In this document: positions 1 through 9,648 of the stretch, piece by piece
Layout: the number at the start of each line of letters is the position of its first letter
Position numbering within the stretch: position 1 is the stretch's first letter
From: Azorinus chamasolen
Lineage: Eukaryota > Mollusca > Bivalvia > Cardiida > Solecurtidae
Reading direction: 5' to 3'
Assembly (NCBI GenBank): GCA_963576725.1
Contig: OY755242.1
Location: 61,570,324-61,634,323 of the forward strand
DNA: 64,000 nucleotides
Notes under the pieces: model-generated
What the model was told of the DNA's origin: nothing
Seen by the model: only the letters and a program-made list of their open reading frames with translations
Databases searched by the model: none
Position numbers and translations under genes: made by a program

Positions 1-1000
1 TTTGATATGACAATGTTGAACAATATCCAAAATGTGATTATCACTTGTAATATTTCTCCAATTTTCTACATAATATTTCAATCAATGAACCTGCCTCTAT
101 TTCTTCTTCTGTGGATCATTCCTATATTCAGTTTTCCTTTTCACATTAATTGACTTGAGGGCATGGCCAAGACGTGCTATAGATGTAGTGCCTAGCTCTA
201 AATGTTCAGATTCTGCTGAACCAAGTTTCTCCACCAACTTCACCACGTTTTAGATGCCTCCAGTATTTAGAATCCATTGCAGGGATGACAACCTTGAATC
301 ATCAGCAATTCTTAAGAAGACGCCAAATACCCTGAATTACACACGAGTCTTAACCAATGAGTCACAGTTCTCGGGCATATTTGTCTCTTTAGACAGCTCC
401 TCATATTTCTCCTCCGACAGCCCATTTCTGAACGAGTTATTTACAAGATTTGCAAGGTCTGGGTGCACACCGTCGTCTACCGATTCAGACTGATTAAATT
501 TGTCAAACCACATCGTAGAAATAGATTTGGGGTGTGGTGTAGGAGAGTTTACCTGCTCACTTTGACCAGAAAATAACGACTCTTCTTCAGAATATTCATC
601 GTCTACCCACCACTGGTCGTGCTACTGGCTGTCAGTATTATATCATATTCTTGGGGGAAATCCTGTAACCTCGTTTAACTGACCAAACATCTCGCCCAAG
701 CGTGAGTCTTGAATATTTAACCGCTCCCCCCGAGCGACAACATTTTGGTTCGTGGCCCCAGAACTTCCAAAACTTCACGTTATGCAGGGTCTTTATTTGA
801 CTCTTTACTGCTTACTTTGACATATATTCTGTCGTAAGTGACGAAGAATCAGCCTTTCCTGGTGGTGGTTTGCTAGACAGCTGCAATTTCTTTCCACCAG
901 AAACAGCCGAAGCTGTGTGTGCGTTACCGCTATTCTGCTGTATCTTTATTATAGATCTATCGAATACACGAGGATCGTAAAGCAATCTGCTATTGTCGTA
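1..1000 (-). pseudogene. Degraded gag-like ORF of a DIRS-like retrotransposon
   Basis: Read on the minus strand, about 660 down to 345 gives a long acidic frame containing the stretches WWVDDEYSEEESLFSGQ and NNSFRNGLSEEKYEELSKE and then MPENCDSLVKTRV, which is followed by a stop. After a frame change, about 253 to 105 reads KLVEKLGSAESEHLELG and then ARLGHALKSINVKRKTEY. The order acidic linker, PENC-LVKTRV, LGHA--IN-RR resembles the capsid-like ORF found beside tyrosine-recombinase retrotransposons in molluscs and cnidarians. That family match is from memory and not searched. At least one in-frame stop (upstream of HDQWW) and a frameshift show it is dead. No reverse transcriptase is visible; the fragment runs off the left edge. 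It lies downstream of the JIP gene on the same strand. Confidence 0.45.
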
Positions 1001-1317
1001 ATATTTTTCGACAACCGTATTTTTCCAAAAACAGGAAAATGACCAAAAACTAATACTAATATTAGCTTTTCATAGTTTATTTGCCTAAACAAATAAAGTT
1101 AGCTACATAATTAGCTTCATTTATATGCTAGCACTAGCTTTTGAACGCCAAGTTCGGCGTGGCCACGTTGTAACTTGTTTGTTTTGTCTTTGTGCGTCTC
1201 TTGTTGTTTTTATATTTATGTACATTTGCTGTTTCCTTGTGTTGCTGTTCGGGCGACTGTTTGTTCTGTATGTGGTGTTTCCTGCATGACTCATTTTTGT
1301 ACTTTGATTGTAATAGA

Positions 1318-2949
1318 GACAAGAGGGCAAGAATGGCCCTGATATCGCTCACCAGACAATCAGAGGAGAAGATTTTCAAAGTTTTCACTATGTTTCTATT
1401 GAAAACTGGCCACCCCTAGGGCGTGGCGAATTTTGACGTCAGAGGCATAATTTATATAATTTTTGTAGAGGACCTGAACCTGATGCTATGTGCCAAATAT
1501 GAAAGCTGAGAACCTTCCAGTTTCAGAGGAGAAGATTTTCAAAGTTTTCACTATATGTTTCTATTGAAAACTGTCCACCCCTTGGGCAGGGTAAATTTTG
1601 ACCCCAGGAGCATAATTCATATAACTTTAGTAGAGGACCTGAACATGATACTATGTGCCAAATATGAAAGCTAAGAACGTTGAAAATATTTTCCAAAGGT
1701 TACTATATGTTTCTACAGAAAACAAGGCGCCCCTTGGGAAGGGCCAATTTTAACCCCAGGGGTATAATTTATATACCTTTTGTAGAGGACCTGATCATGA
1801 TGCTATGTGCCAAATATGAAAGCTGAGAACCTTCCAGTTTCAGAGAAGAAGATTTCCAAAGTTTTCTCTATTTGTTTCTATTGAAAATAAGCCACCCCTG
1901 GGGCAGGGCCAATTTTGACCCCAGGGGCATAATTTATATAACTTTTGTAGAGAACCTGAACATGATGCTATGTGCCAAATATGAAAGCTGAGAACCTTCC
2001 AGTTTCAGAGGAGAAGATTTCCAAAGTTTTCTCTATTTGTTTCTATTGAAAATTAGCCACCCCAGGGGCGGGGCCAATTTTGACCCCAGGGGCACAATTT
2101 ATATAACTTTTATAGATGACCTGAACATGATGTTATGTGCCAAATATGAAAATTGAGAACCTTCCAGTTTCAGAGGAGAAGATTTTCATCAAAGTTTTAC
2201 TATACATGTATGTTTCTATTGAAAACAATGCATCCCTGGGACAGGGCCAATTTTGACCCCAGGGGCATATTTATATAACTTTTGTAGAGGACCTGAACAT
2301 GATGCTATGTGCCAAATATGAAAGCTGAGAACCTTCCAGTTTCAGAGGAGAAGGTTTTCAAAGTTTTCTCTATTTGTTTTTATTGAAAATTAGCCACAGC
2401 TGGAGCGGGGCCAATTTTAACCCCAGGGGCATAATTTATATAACTTTTGTAGAGAACCTGAACATGATGCTATGTACCAAATATGAAAGCTGAGAACCTT
2501 CCAGTTTCAGAGGAGAAGATTTTTTAAGTTTTACTATATGTTTCTATTGAAAACAAGGCACCCCTGGGGCTGAGCCAATTTTGACCCAGGGGCATAATTT
2601 ATATAACTTTTGTAGAGGACCTGAATATGATGCGATATGCCAAAGATGAAAGCTGAGAACCCTGTAGATTCAGAAGAGAAGATTTTTAAAGGTTCAAATT
2701 GTTGACGACGGACAACACACGACGAACGCCGACGGACATCAGGCGATCACTATACATGTATGTTTCTATTGAAAACAAGGCATCCCTGGGACAGGGCCAA
2801 TTTTGACCCCAGGGGCATATTTATATAACTTTTGTAGAGGACCTGAACATTATGCTATGTGCCAAATATGAAAGCTGAGAACCTTCCAGTTTCAGAGGAG
2901 AAGGTTTTCAAAGTTTTCTCTATTTGTTTCTATTGAAAATTAGCCACAG
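1318..2949 (+). mobile_element. TanG copy 1, tandem-unit element with altered 3' end
   Basis: It begins with GACAAGAGGGCAAGAATGGCC followed by a CGCTCACC motif. About eight imperfect units of roughly 160-165 bp follow, each with CAGAGGAGAAGATT, TGACCCCAGGGGCATAAT and GTAGAGGACCTGAACATGAT. A GACGACGGAC-rich stretch near 2700-2745 marks the normal 3' part. The terminal hairpin seen in copies 2 and 3 is missing, and a second copy of internal sequence (2752-2949) takes its place. The architecture matches non-autonomous bivalve elements with internal tandem repeats, often considered Helitron-related; that assignment is inference. Confidence 0.75.
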
Positions 2950-3209
2950 CTAAAGATTCAGTATTTTGCATATTGATTATTACTGTTGAAAAAGAAATGA
3001 AACAAAAAATATGCTTTTAAAACTTATTGAGATGATCTCAATACTGTAGTGGACAGGAGAGAGACTCACAAAATTGTTGTTAATGAAAATACAAAAAAAA
3101 AAGAGTGTTGGTTTTCCCGCATTTTACTGACAGTGTGTACAATCTCAGATAAAATTCCCATAAAACAGTTTACAAATTAGGAGAAGTGATGAGCCATAAA
3201 ATAAATTAC
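2950..3209. other. AT-rich stretch, nothing recognised
   Basis: No coding, RNA or terminal-repeat signal was seen. A run of ten A residues lies near 3091. Confidence 0.5.
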
Positions 3210-3558
3210 ATGTCAAGTTGATAGGCATACACTGTACATATATATATATCTACATGAATTGTGTGTATATATAGATATACACCATGTACACATTCCTACA
3301 TAGAATCTGTGTGTTCATGTATACACAATGGACATATACCTCTATAGAGTGTGAGTATATATGTCATGTGTATAAATTGCCCACACATTTCTATTTTGTG
3401 TGCATACGTATACACAATGTACCAACACTTCTATAGTGATTGCGTACATGTATATACAGTGTCTGTGTGTGTATAGTGTATGCATTGTACATACCGAGTG
3501 ATGTGTGTACACACACATATACAGAATTTATGTATGCATACCGCTCTACAGTTTCTGT

Positions 3559-3609
<51 letters not shown>

Positions 3610-3730
3610 CACACCCCACACATATACATAACATGCTGTATATACAAGGTACATACACTTCTACACAGATTTTAGTGTACACATATGTACATTGTACACA
3701 TTATATAGAACTTAAACATAAGCATCATTT
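3210..3730. repeat. AC/TG and TATA-rich microsatellite region
   Basis: Degenerate TATATATA, TGTGTATATA and ACACATATAC runs surround a pure AC tract of about 22 dinucleotides at 3563-3607. Open frames here are only translations of the dinucleotide repeat. Confidence 0.9.
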
Positions 3731-3833
3731 ACACAATAACAGAACACATTGACAAATCAATCATAGATAATGCTTCAACACTGTTCATGTCTAGCATGCT
3801 CCGAGGCTGCAGACTCTCTGTCGATCTAGAATA

Positions 3834-4038
3834 CAGTAGACCTGTTATAAACAGCCTTCAAAAAGAGGTCTAAATATGGGTCTGCAAGGCAGGTGGTAGC
3901 TTAATGCAGGTCAAAAGTAATGCAGAAAGCTCATATAGGAGCTTTCTACATTACGTTAGCCCTGCATTAAGCAACCACCTGCTTTATTAAGACTCCTATG
4001 TTCAATAAATGAATGGTCAATTAAGACAGGTTCTACTG
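3834..4038 (+). mobile_element. PogE MITE
   Basis: The ends are CAGTAGACCTGTTATAA and TTAAGACAGGTTCTACTG, with TA on both sides. The central inverted repeat spans GGTGGTAGCTTAATGCAGG to CCTGCATTAAGCAACCACC. The TA duplication and CAGT terminus fit the pogo/Tigger branch of Tc1/mariner. It has no coding capacity. Confidence 0.8.
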
Positions 4039-4275
4039 TATTTTAATAAATGCCCCTTTCACAACTTAGCCGGTTTGAAATGGAGGCCAACATTTTATGT
4101 GCTACAAAAGAGCCAGTATCAGATGCCATATACATGTAGCAACAGAAACAATAATCTCTTGAAAAAAGTAAGTTTCATTTGTAAAGATTGTGGGCCACTT
4201 TAATTTAATTATCACAAAATGTTGCCCCAGTTTCTGTTAGAGCTTACGTGAGTATGCATTACATGTTGTTTTTAA

Positions 4276-4517
4276 CCCTTTCCCTCATATAAACGTGTTT
4301 TCACGCATCTGCAAACAGAGTAGACCCAGATCAGACGGCTCCTAGAGGAGCCGTCTGATCAGGGTCTGCTCTGTTTGCTAATGGAATTTGATAGAACTGT
4401 TTCCTTACTTTCTAAAATCACTACAATGTTCCACCTTCCATATTTCATTATAACCTTTTTATCCATGAATATTCGGTAGGTATTGAAATGTGTAATAAAC
4501 ACAGAACAGGGAAAGGG
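4276..4517 (+). mobile_element. PalA MITE, reference copy
   Basis: This full-length copy is flanked by TTAA at 4272-4275 and 4518-4521. The ends are CCCTTTCCCTCATATAAACG and GAACAGGGAAAGGG. The core hairpin is at about 4313-4379, with GCAAACAGAGTAGACCCAGA in the left arm. The TTAA target and CCC terminus fit piggyBac-type transposition. Its hairpin arms differ at one A-opposite-A position. Confidence 0.88.
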
Positions 4518-4521
4518 TTAA

Positions 4522-4594
4522 GAAACGAGTTTACTATAATGATATGAAACTAGCTTTAGCGAGTGTAATATTCATTATAGTAAACGAGTTTCAT
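4522..4594. repeat. Imperfect inverted repeat abutting PalA
   Basis: The arms GAAACGAGTTTACTATAATGA and TCATTATAGTAAACGAGTTTC form a hairpin with about 30 bases between them. It starts directly after the right TTAA of the PalA copy. No family is recognised. Confidence 0.6.
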
Positions 4595-4800
4595 GAAAAC
4601 AATTTGTAATGAACACGAATGTTACATTCTTTTTATCACATAACACTGAAATAAAAAAGTGCCATAGAACGTGACACAGACAATATCTGACGACTGTTTC
4701 GGCCATTGTTTACAGCGTAGTACAGCCAGATTCAAACTGCACATGGTTCCAGTGTCCACATGTTTGAAATCCTGATGAAATGGTGAGTTTCTCATCTACA

Positions 4801-4941
4801 CAGTAAAACTCCTCTAATGGGACCAGAAAAAAGGGGCATAATTCGCAGTGGCAGAGACAGGTGGTAGCTTAATGCAGATGAAAGTCTTATAAAGACAGGT
4901 GTGTTTATTCATTAAGTGGTTGCATTAGAGGGGTTCTACTG
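4801..4941 (+). mobile_element. PogE-related MITE, internally deleted
   Basis: It starts CAGTAAAACTCCTCTAATGG and ends TTAGAGGGGTTCTACTG followed by TA. Only one core arm (GGTGGTAGCTTAATGCAG) remains. Confidence 0.7.
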
Positions 4942-5236
4942 TATATCCAAACAATTTACAATTACAGAAAGAAAGTGATCCTAACTCTGCATATACTGGC
5001 CCACAGGTTACAAAACGATTTGCTTGAGTTAAAAATCTTGCTCAAAATTTGACTAATTAGATACTATAGAATGATCTTAGACTCAGACCCGGACCCTGAC
5101 TATTATCAAAAATTATATAACACATGTGGTTGATCACCCTGTTTGACATAAAAACATAAAATAATTCTGTAACAGTTTGTTTCAAATCTAAAAATCGCAG
5201 TAAAAGTAACTCTGCATCTTCAGACATCATTATTAA

Positions 5237-5475
5237 CCCTTTACTCAACAAATATCTATGAAAGAAATGATGACATCATGAATATTAATTCAACTCATTT
5301 CCATCATAGCATATGAACACATGATATTTGGGGCATGGCAGAAACTGTATAATCAGATCTATATCATGTTATAAGCAAACAGAGCATGCCCTGATTAGAC
5401 GGCTCCTACAGGAGCCGTCTGATCTGGTTCTACTGTTTGCAAAGGCATAGAAAGGTGTATTTATGGAGGAAAGGG
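5237..5475 (-). mobile_element. PalC MITE
   Basis: TTAA lies on the left and TTAT on the right. The ends are CCCTTTACTCAACAAATATC and TTTATGGAGGAAAGGG. The core hairpin has AGAGCATGCCCTGATTAGAC in its left arm. Confidence 0.8.
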
Positions 5476-5583
5476 TTATTAGATGCAGCATCCTGTAGGT
5501 CCATCGTGACAAAAAAGTCAATCAAACTGTCATCTTAGTTTTAAAATAAATACCAAATACATTATTTATCCTTACCATGTTAA

Positions 5584-5796
5584 CCCTTATGAATAATTAT
5601 GCCAGAACTTATCACTCCATGAATATTCATTGACTACACTATTATAATGATACCAAAAGGGAACTTTTGGATATTTTAGAAACTGTAGAATCAGATCTAT
5701 ATCATTCCACAAGCAAACAGAGCAGACCCTGTTCAAACGGCTCCTACGGGAGCAATCTGATCTGAGTCTACTCTGTTTACAAATGTGTTAAAAGGG
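5584..5796 (-). mobile_element. PalC MITE, divergent
   Basis: TTAA on both sides (5580-5583, 5797-5800). The left arm has ATGAATATTCATTGACTAC and the core is AGCAAACAGAGCAGACCC. Confidence 0.75.
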
Positions 5797-6002
5797 TTAA
5801 ATGCAAGTTGAATTGGAAAACAGAAAAAATTCTGCAGAGTTTGCGCAGACATTGAAAAAACAATCTGATAAAAGAGAACTGTTATCCTTCAAATACTTCA
5901 TTTGATTTTTAATACCCTTTGATTCCATTACATATCTTGCAATGTTAAAGTGTGTTAAAAGCATCAAAGAACCAATTTAGCATTCTTCAATATTTGAATC
6001 CG

Positions 6003-6434
6003 TTCCCATTTACCTGTTGAATATTCATGTAAGAAATAATGATATCATATATATTTATCTGCTTAATTTTTAGAATGGTGCATGAATGCAAAATTGGTTT
6101 TACTAAGGTAGCAAGTGTACAGTCACACCTACAGTAAACTGTACAATCACACCTACAATAAATCACACCTACAGCAACTGTACAATCACACCTACAGTAA
6201 AACCTCTCTATAACGGCCACTAAATTGTGTTAATTAGTTGGTTATTAGGGTAAGTGGCTGCTTAAAGCAATGTGAAAGTAAAACAGAATGCTCCTGCCTT
6301 AACACAAACTACTTGATGCAATTTAGTGGCCGTTATAGAGAGGTTTTACTGTATATAGTTCTGTAAGTAAATTGGGCACACCTTCAGTCTACTGTTTACA
6401 AAGACGTGAAAAGGCCTTTATATCAAGTAAAAGG
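6003..6434 (-). mobile_element. PalC remnant carrying a nested PogD
   Basis: The left part has TATTCATGTAAGAAATAATG and the right part ends CTTTATATCAAGTAAAAGGG. A PogD insertion (6195-6351) lies inside, next to short tandem copies of a CACACCTACAGTAAACTGTA motif at about 6120-6200. Confidence 0.55.
6195..6351 (+). mobile_element. PogD MITE nested in PalC, one arm shortened
   Basis: The ends are CAGTAAAACCTCTCTATAAC and GTTATAGAGAGGTTTTACTG with TA duplications. The central palindrome has lost most of its right arm. Confidence 0.8.
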
Positions 6435-6436
6435 GG

Positions 6437-6665
6437 TTTACAAACAGAGTAGACCCAGATCAGACAACTCCTGCAGGATGCTCTGTTTGCTTATAAATCA
6501 TAGTTTCTACCAATACCAAAACAAATTCCTATAGGAGCCGTCTGATCAGGGTCTGGTCTGTTTGCTTATGAAATATTATAGATATGATTTTACAGTTTCA
6601 ACCATTGCCAAAACATCCTATGTCAGTGTGCTATATTATAACAAATTAATCTTTGCTATTTTTAC
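6437..6665 (+). mobile_element. Rearranged PalC fragments
   Basis: Two partial cores occur in a row, GTTTACAAACAGAGTAGACC near 6437 and GGAGCCGTCTGATCAGGGTC near 6535. Each is followed by a GTTTGCTTAT-type right arm. This looks like a local duplication of the hairpin region. Confidence 0.5.
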
Positions 6666-6687
6666 ATAGTTACCAACCATGATTTAA

Positions 6688-6882
6688 CCCATTCCCACAT
6701 ATTGACGCCTTTTGACGCTTCTGTAAAAGTCACTATATGAAACCACAGGAGCAAATGCCCTATTTATTGCAATGGTTTCAAAACTACACATTTCTGAAAA
6801 TTTCCTTTTCTCTAGTTAATGCTCCTTTTTGGTAGATTTAATCAAAGAGGTTAGGTATAAAAATAGCCTAAGTGGGAATGGG
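6688..6882 (-). mobile_element. PalB MITE with one core arm lost
   Basis: TTAA on both sides (6684-6687, 6883-6886). The ends are CCCATTCCCACATATTGACG and GCCTAAGTGGGAATGGG. The core palindrome is reduced. Confidence 0.82.
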
Positions 6883-7068
6883 TTAAAAAAAACTGATAAT
6901 GAAAATATTAACAAGTTTATGTTATATGGTAGTTTGTTGTGCCAATCAACATATTACAGGTCTGATTTCAATTCTGTTACTATGACAACTAGACATGTCA
7001 TTCATTCAATTGGTCTAATTACACGTCGTCTTGTGTCCTATTTGCTGTTCTAATCATAGTTTCTCTAT

Positions 7069-7263
7069 ATTTACCCTACATTAACTTGATAGAGATGATT
7101 TTTTATGCAGTTACAAACAGAGTTGACCAAAATAGGATGGCTCCTGTAGGAGTCATCTGATCAGGGTCTGTTCTGTTTGCTTACAGAATAATATAGATTC
7201 GATTCTGTTTCTACAACAGCAAACAATTCCTGCGTTTATATGCCATTATGAAACAGTAATCGA
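7069..7263 (+). mobile_element. PalC right-side fragment
   Basis: A left-truncated copy with core TTACAAACAGAGTTGACC and then the right arm up to the next TTAA. Confidence 0.5.
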
Positions 7264-7268
7264 ATTAA

Positions 7269-7498
7269 CCCTTTCCCTCATATAAACGTGTTTTCACGCA
7301 CTTGCAAACAGAGAAGACCCAGAATCAGATGGCTCCTAGAGGAGCTGTCTGATCAGGGTCTGCTCTGTTTGCTAATAGAATTTGATAGATCTGTTTCTTT
7401 GCTGTTTTATCTATAATATTGCACCTTCCATATTTCATTATAACTATTTTGTCCATGAATATTCAGAATATAATGAAATCTGGAATAAATGTAGAACA
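7269..7498 (+). mobile_element. PalA MITE, right end eroded
   Basis: Left TTAA at 7265-7268 and start CCCTTTCCCTCATATAAACG. The right arm still has TTTTGTCCATGAATATTCAG but lacks the final GGGAAAGGG. Confidence 0.75.
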
Positions 7499-7730
7499 TG
7501 ATTGTATATCCATGTAAGAAATAATGACATCATGAATATTTATCAGATTACTTTTTATACTAGTACAAGGACACATGGAGCTTTAGCCACGGTAAAAACT
7601 GTACAGTCATACCTGTATTATATCATAAGTAAACAGAGCAGACCATGATCAGACAGCTCGTACAGGAGCCGTCTGATCTGGATCTACTCTGTTTGCAAAG
7701 GCACAGAAAGGTGTATTTATGGAATAAAGT
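7499..7730 (-). mobile_element. PalC MITE fused to the preceding PalA
   Basis: It starts within CATGTAAGAAATAATGACAT and ends TTTATGGAATAAAGTG. Its left terminus is missing at the junction with PalA. Confidence 0.6.
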
Positions 7731-7922
7731 GTGAATATTCATGTTATTATTTCTTACATTAATAAACATGAGGTAAAGGACTAATGATAAAAATCATATA
7801 GCAAATACGTCTGTAAATGCAAATTAAGTTAACTAAATGCTGTATGATACATAAATTTGAAATACGGATACCTGCTCAAAATTAAAACACTGCCCACAAG
7901 TTGTACTGAGAAGATATGTGAA

Positions 7923-8115
7923 CAGAGCTCCAGATAAGATGCGTAAATTCAAATATTTTCAAGTATAACTTTTTAATTTCTCCACCAAACACTATGTTGT
8001 GACCACTCTTTAGAATCGTCTCTTTGAGACGATTCTAAAGAGTGGTTATAACATAGCGTTTGTTGGAGAAATGACGATTTTAGTATTTGAGTACGCACCA
8101 TTATCTGTAGCTCTG
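7923..8115 (+). mobile_element. PalF MITE, reference copy
   Basis: The ends are CAGAGCTCCAGATAAG and TTATCTGTAGCTCTG. Exact 6-bp direct repeats TGTGAA flank it at 7917-7922 and 8116-8121. The core is a long hairpin with CCACTCTTTAGAATCGTCTC and its complement. A 6-bp duplication with a CAGAG end does not fit Tc1, piggyBac or a standard 8-bp hAT, so the superfamily is open. Confidence 0.85.
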
Positions 8116-8272
8116 TGTGAACAGTCAAAACAAAGGTTAAAATAAAAGCCCAGTCAGGGTATGTACTAGTAAAACCTTGTGCATGCTCAACTGACTTCTG
8201 AGCTTGAGTTTGAGCATAGAAACCACTTATCTTCTCAAAATGCATTGGTGAAAGAATGGTATCTACCCTTAA

Positions 8273-8499
8273 CCCTTTCCTTGTTCAATATTGACTCCAT
8301 GAATATTTATTAGCCAATTTATAATATAAAATTTTCAACGACTTTTTTTTATTGCTTTGACACAAACTGTATGGTCAGATCTATATAATGTCAAAAGCAA
8401 ACAGAGCAGACCCTGATCAGATGGCTCCTATAGGAGCCATCTGATCTGGGTCTAATCTGTTTGCAAATGAGTGAAGATGTGTTTTTATGAGGAAAAGGG
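8273..8499 (-). mobile_element. PalC/PalA hybrid MITE
   Basis: TTAA on both sides. The left arm CCCTTTCCTTGTTCAATATT is PalA-like at the end and PalC-like inside (CATGAATATTTATTAGCC). The core palindrome is nearly perfect. Confidence 0.8.
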
Positions 8500-8614
8500 T
8501 TAAACATTTGGGCATCTATAAACATCTCCTTTCTACTGGTTTGTATAACTGAATAGATCAAATATGTAAGATTTAATTGTTTACCTCACAAGGATGGATG
8601 CCTCTTGGCAGTCG

Positions 8615-8735
8615 TTTGCAAACCAGTGTGATCAGGATCTGCTGTTTGCTTATGAAATAACATAGATACATTTCTACACCTTTTGTCATGGTAAAAATCC
8701 TCTTGCTCATAATGCTAATACAAACATTCAGCTTA
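8615..8735 (+). mobile_element. PalC right-half fragment
   Basis: It has half of the core (GTGATCAGGATCTGCTGTTTG) followed by the TATGAAATAACATAGATACA right arm. Confidence 0.5.
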
Positions 8736-8740
8736 TTACC

Positions 8741-8976
8741 CCCTTTACTCCATAAATACGTCTTTCTACGGCTTTGCAAACAGAGAAGACCCAGATCAGA
8801 CGGCTCCTATAGGAGCCGTCTGATTAGGGTCTGCTCAGTTTGCTTATGATATGGTTCTACTATTTCTGCCATGGCCAAAGATTCTTGTGTCCATTTGCAA
8901 TTATAACAATTAATCTAATTAATATTCATGATGTCATTATTTTTTACATGAATATTCATATTCATGGAGTAAAGGG
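8741..8976 (+). mobile_element. PalC MITE, reference copy
   Basis: The ends are CCCTTTACTCCATAAATACG and ATTCATGGAGTAAAGGG, with right TTAA at 8977-8980. The palindrome is at 8773-8843. The right arm has TAATATTCATGATGTCATTA and the 12-bp palindrome ATGAATATTCAT. Confidence 0.86.
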
Positions 8977-9045
8977 TTAACACTGATGTATACAGTGATT
9001 ATTTCTGACATGAAAATTAAACAAATGGAGTAGCAGGTTGTATAA

Positions 9046-9210
9046 CCCTTTCCTCCATGAATATTCATGTCAGAAATAATGACATCATGAATATTAATAA
9101 GATTAAATTGTTGCAATAGCACACTGACACAGGAATGTTTGTTTTGGCCATGATTGAACCTGTAGAGTCATATCTATATCATATCATCAGCAAACAGAGC
9201 ACTACTCTAA
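9046..9210 (-). mobile_element. PalC left half, joined to PalB
   Basis: CCCTTTCCTCCATGAATATT and TCAGAAATAATGACATCATG identify PalC. It breaks off in the core at AGCAAACAGAGCAC, and PalB sequence follows. Confidence 0.65.
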
Positions 9211-9216
9211 TACATG

Positions 9217-9438
9217 CCCATTACCTCATAGGCTATTTTTAGATCCTACCACTTTGAATAAATCTACCAAAAAGGAGCATTAACTAGAGAAAAGGATTTT
9301 TTATTAGAATTTGTAGTTTGAAACCATTGTGATAAATAGAGCATTTGCTCCTATAGGAGCAAATGCTCTATTTATCACAATGATTTCAACGGGTGATTTT
9401 TACAGAGGCATAGAAAGGCGTATTTATGGAGGAAAGGG
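9217..9438 (+). mobile_element. PalB MITE with PalC-like right end
   Basis: The left end is CCCATTACCTCATAGGC. The core is a long near-perfect palindrome around CTCCTATAGGAG. The right end GTATTTATGGAGGAAAGGG resembles PalC rather than typical PalB. Only the right side has TTAA. Confidence 0.78.
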
Positions 9439-9543
9439 TTAAATGCCCATTTACTTCCAGGGGGAGACTTAAATAATCAATAAAGCAACTAAAACCCTAT
9501 ATATCAACTATTAGATAAAGAAATACAGGTTTTTCAAAATATA

Positions 9544-9630
9544 GGTGGTAGCTTAATGCAGACTAAAAGCAATGCAGAAAGCTCCCTGCATTTATTTCAT
9601 CCCGCATTAAGCAATCACATGTTTAAAACC
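9544..9630 (+). mobile_element. PogE core fragment
   Basis: AGGTGGTAGCTTAATGCAG and CCCGCATTAAGCAATCACAT form the remaining hairpin. Confidence 0.55.
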
Positions 9631-9648
9631 CAAGAAGTTCTTTTTAAA

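Noticed and set aside
1318..2949. TanG as ordinary satellite DNA
   Set aside because: Defined 5' and 3' ends recur in other copies, so the tandem units belong to a mobile element.
3391..3752. Four overlapping frames rich in Cys-Val or His-Thr
   Set aside because: They translate the AC/TG microsatellite.
4313..4379. The core hairpins as intrinsic terminators or microRNA genes
   Set aside because: Intrinsic terminators are bacterial. A microRNA gene would not be present in dozens of transposon copies flanked by TTAA. Small-RNA production from them remains possible but is not shown.
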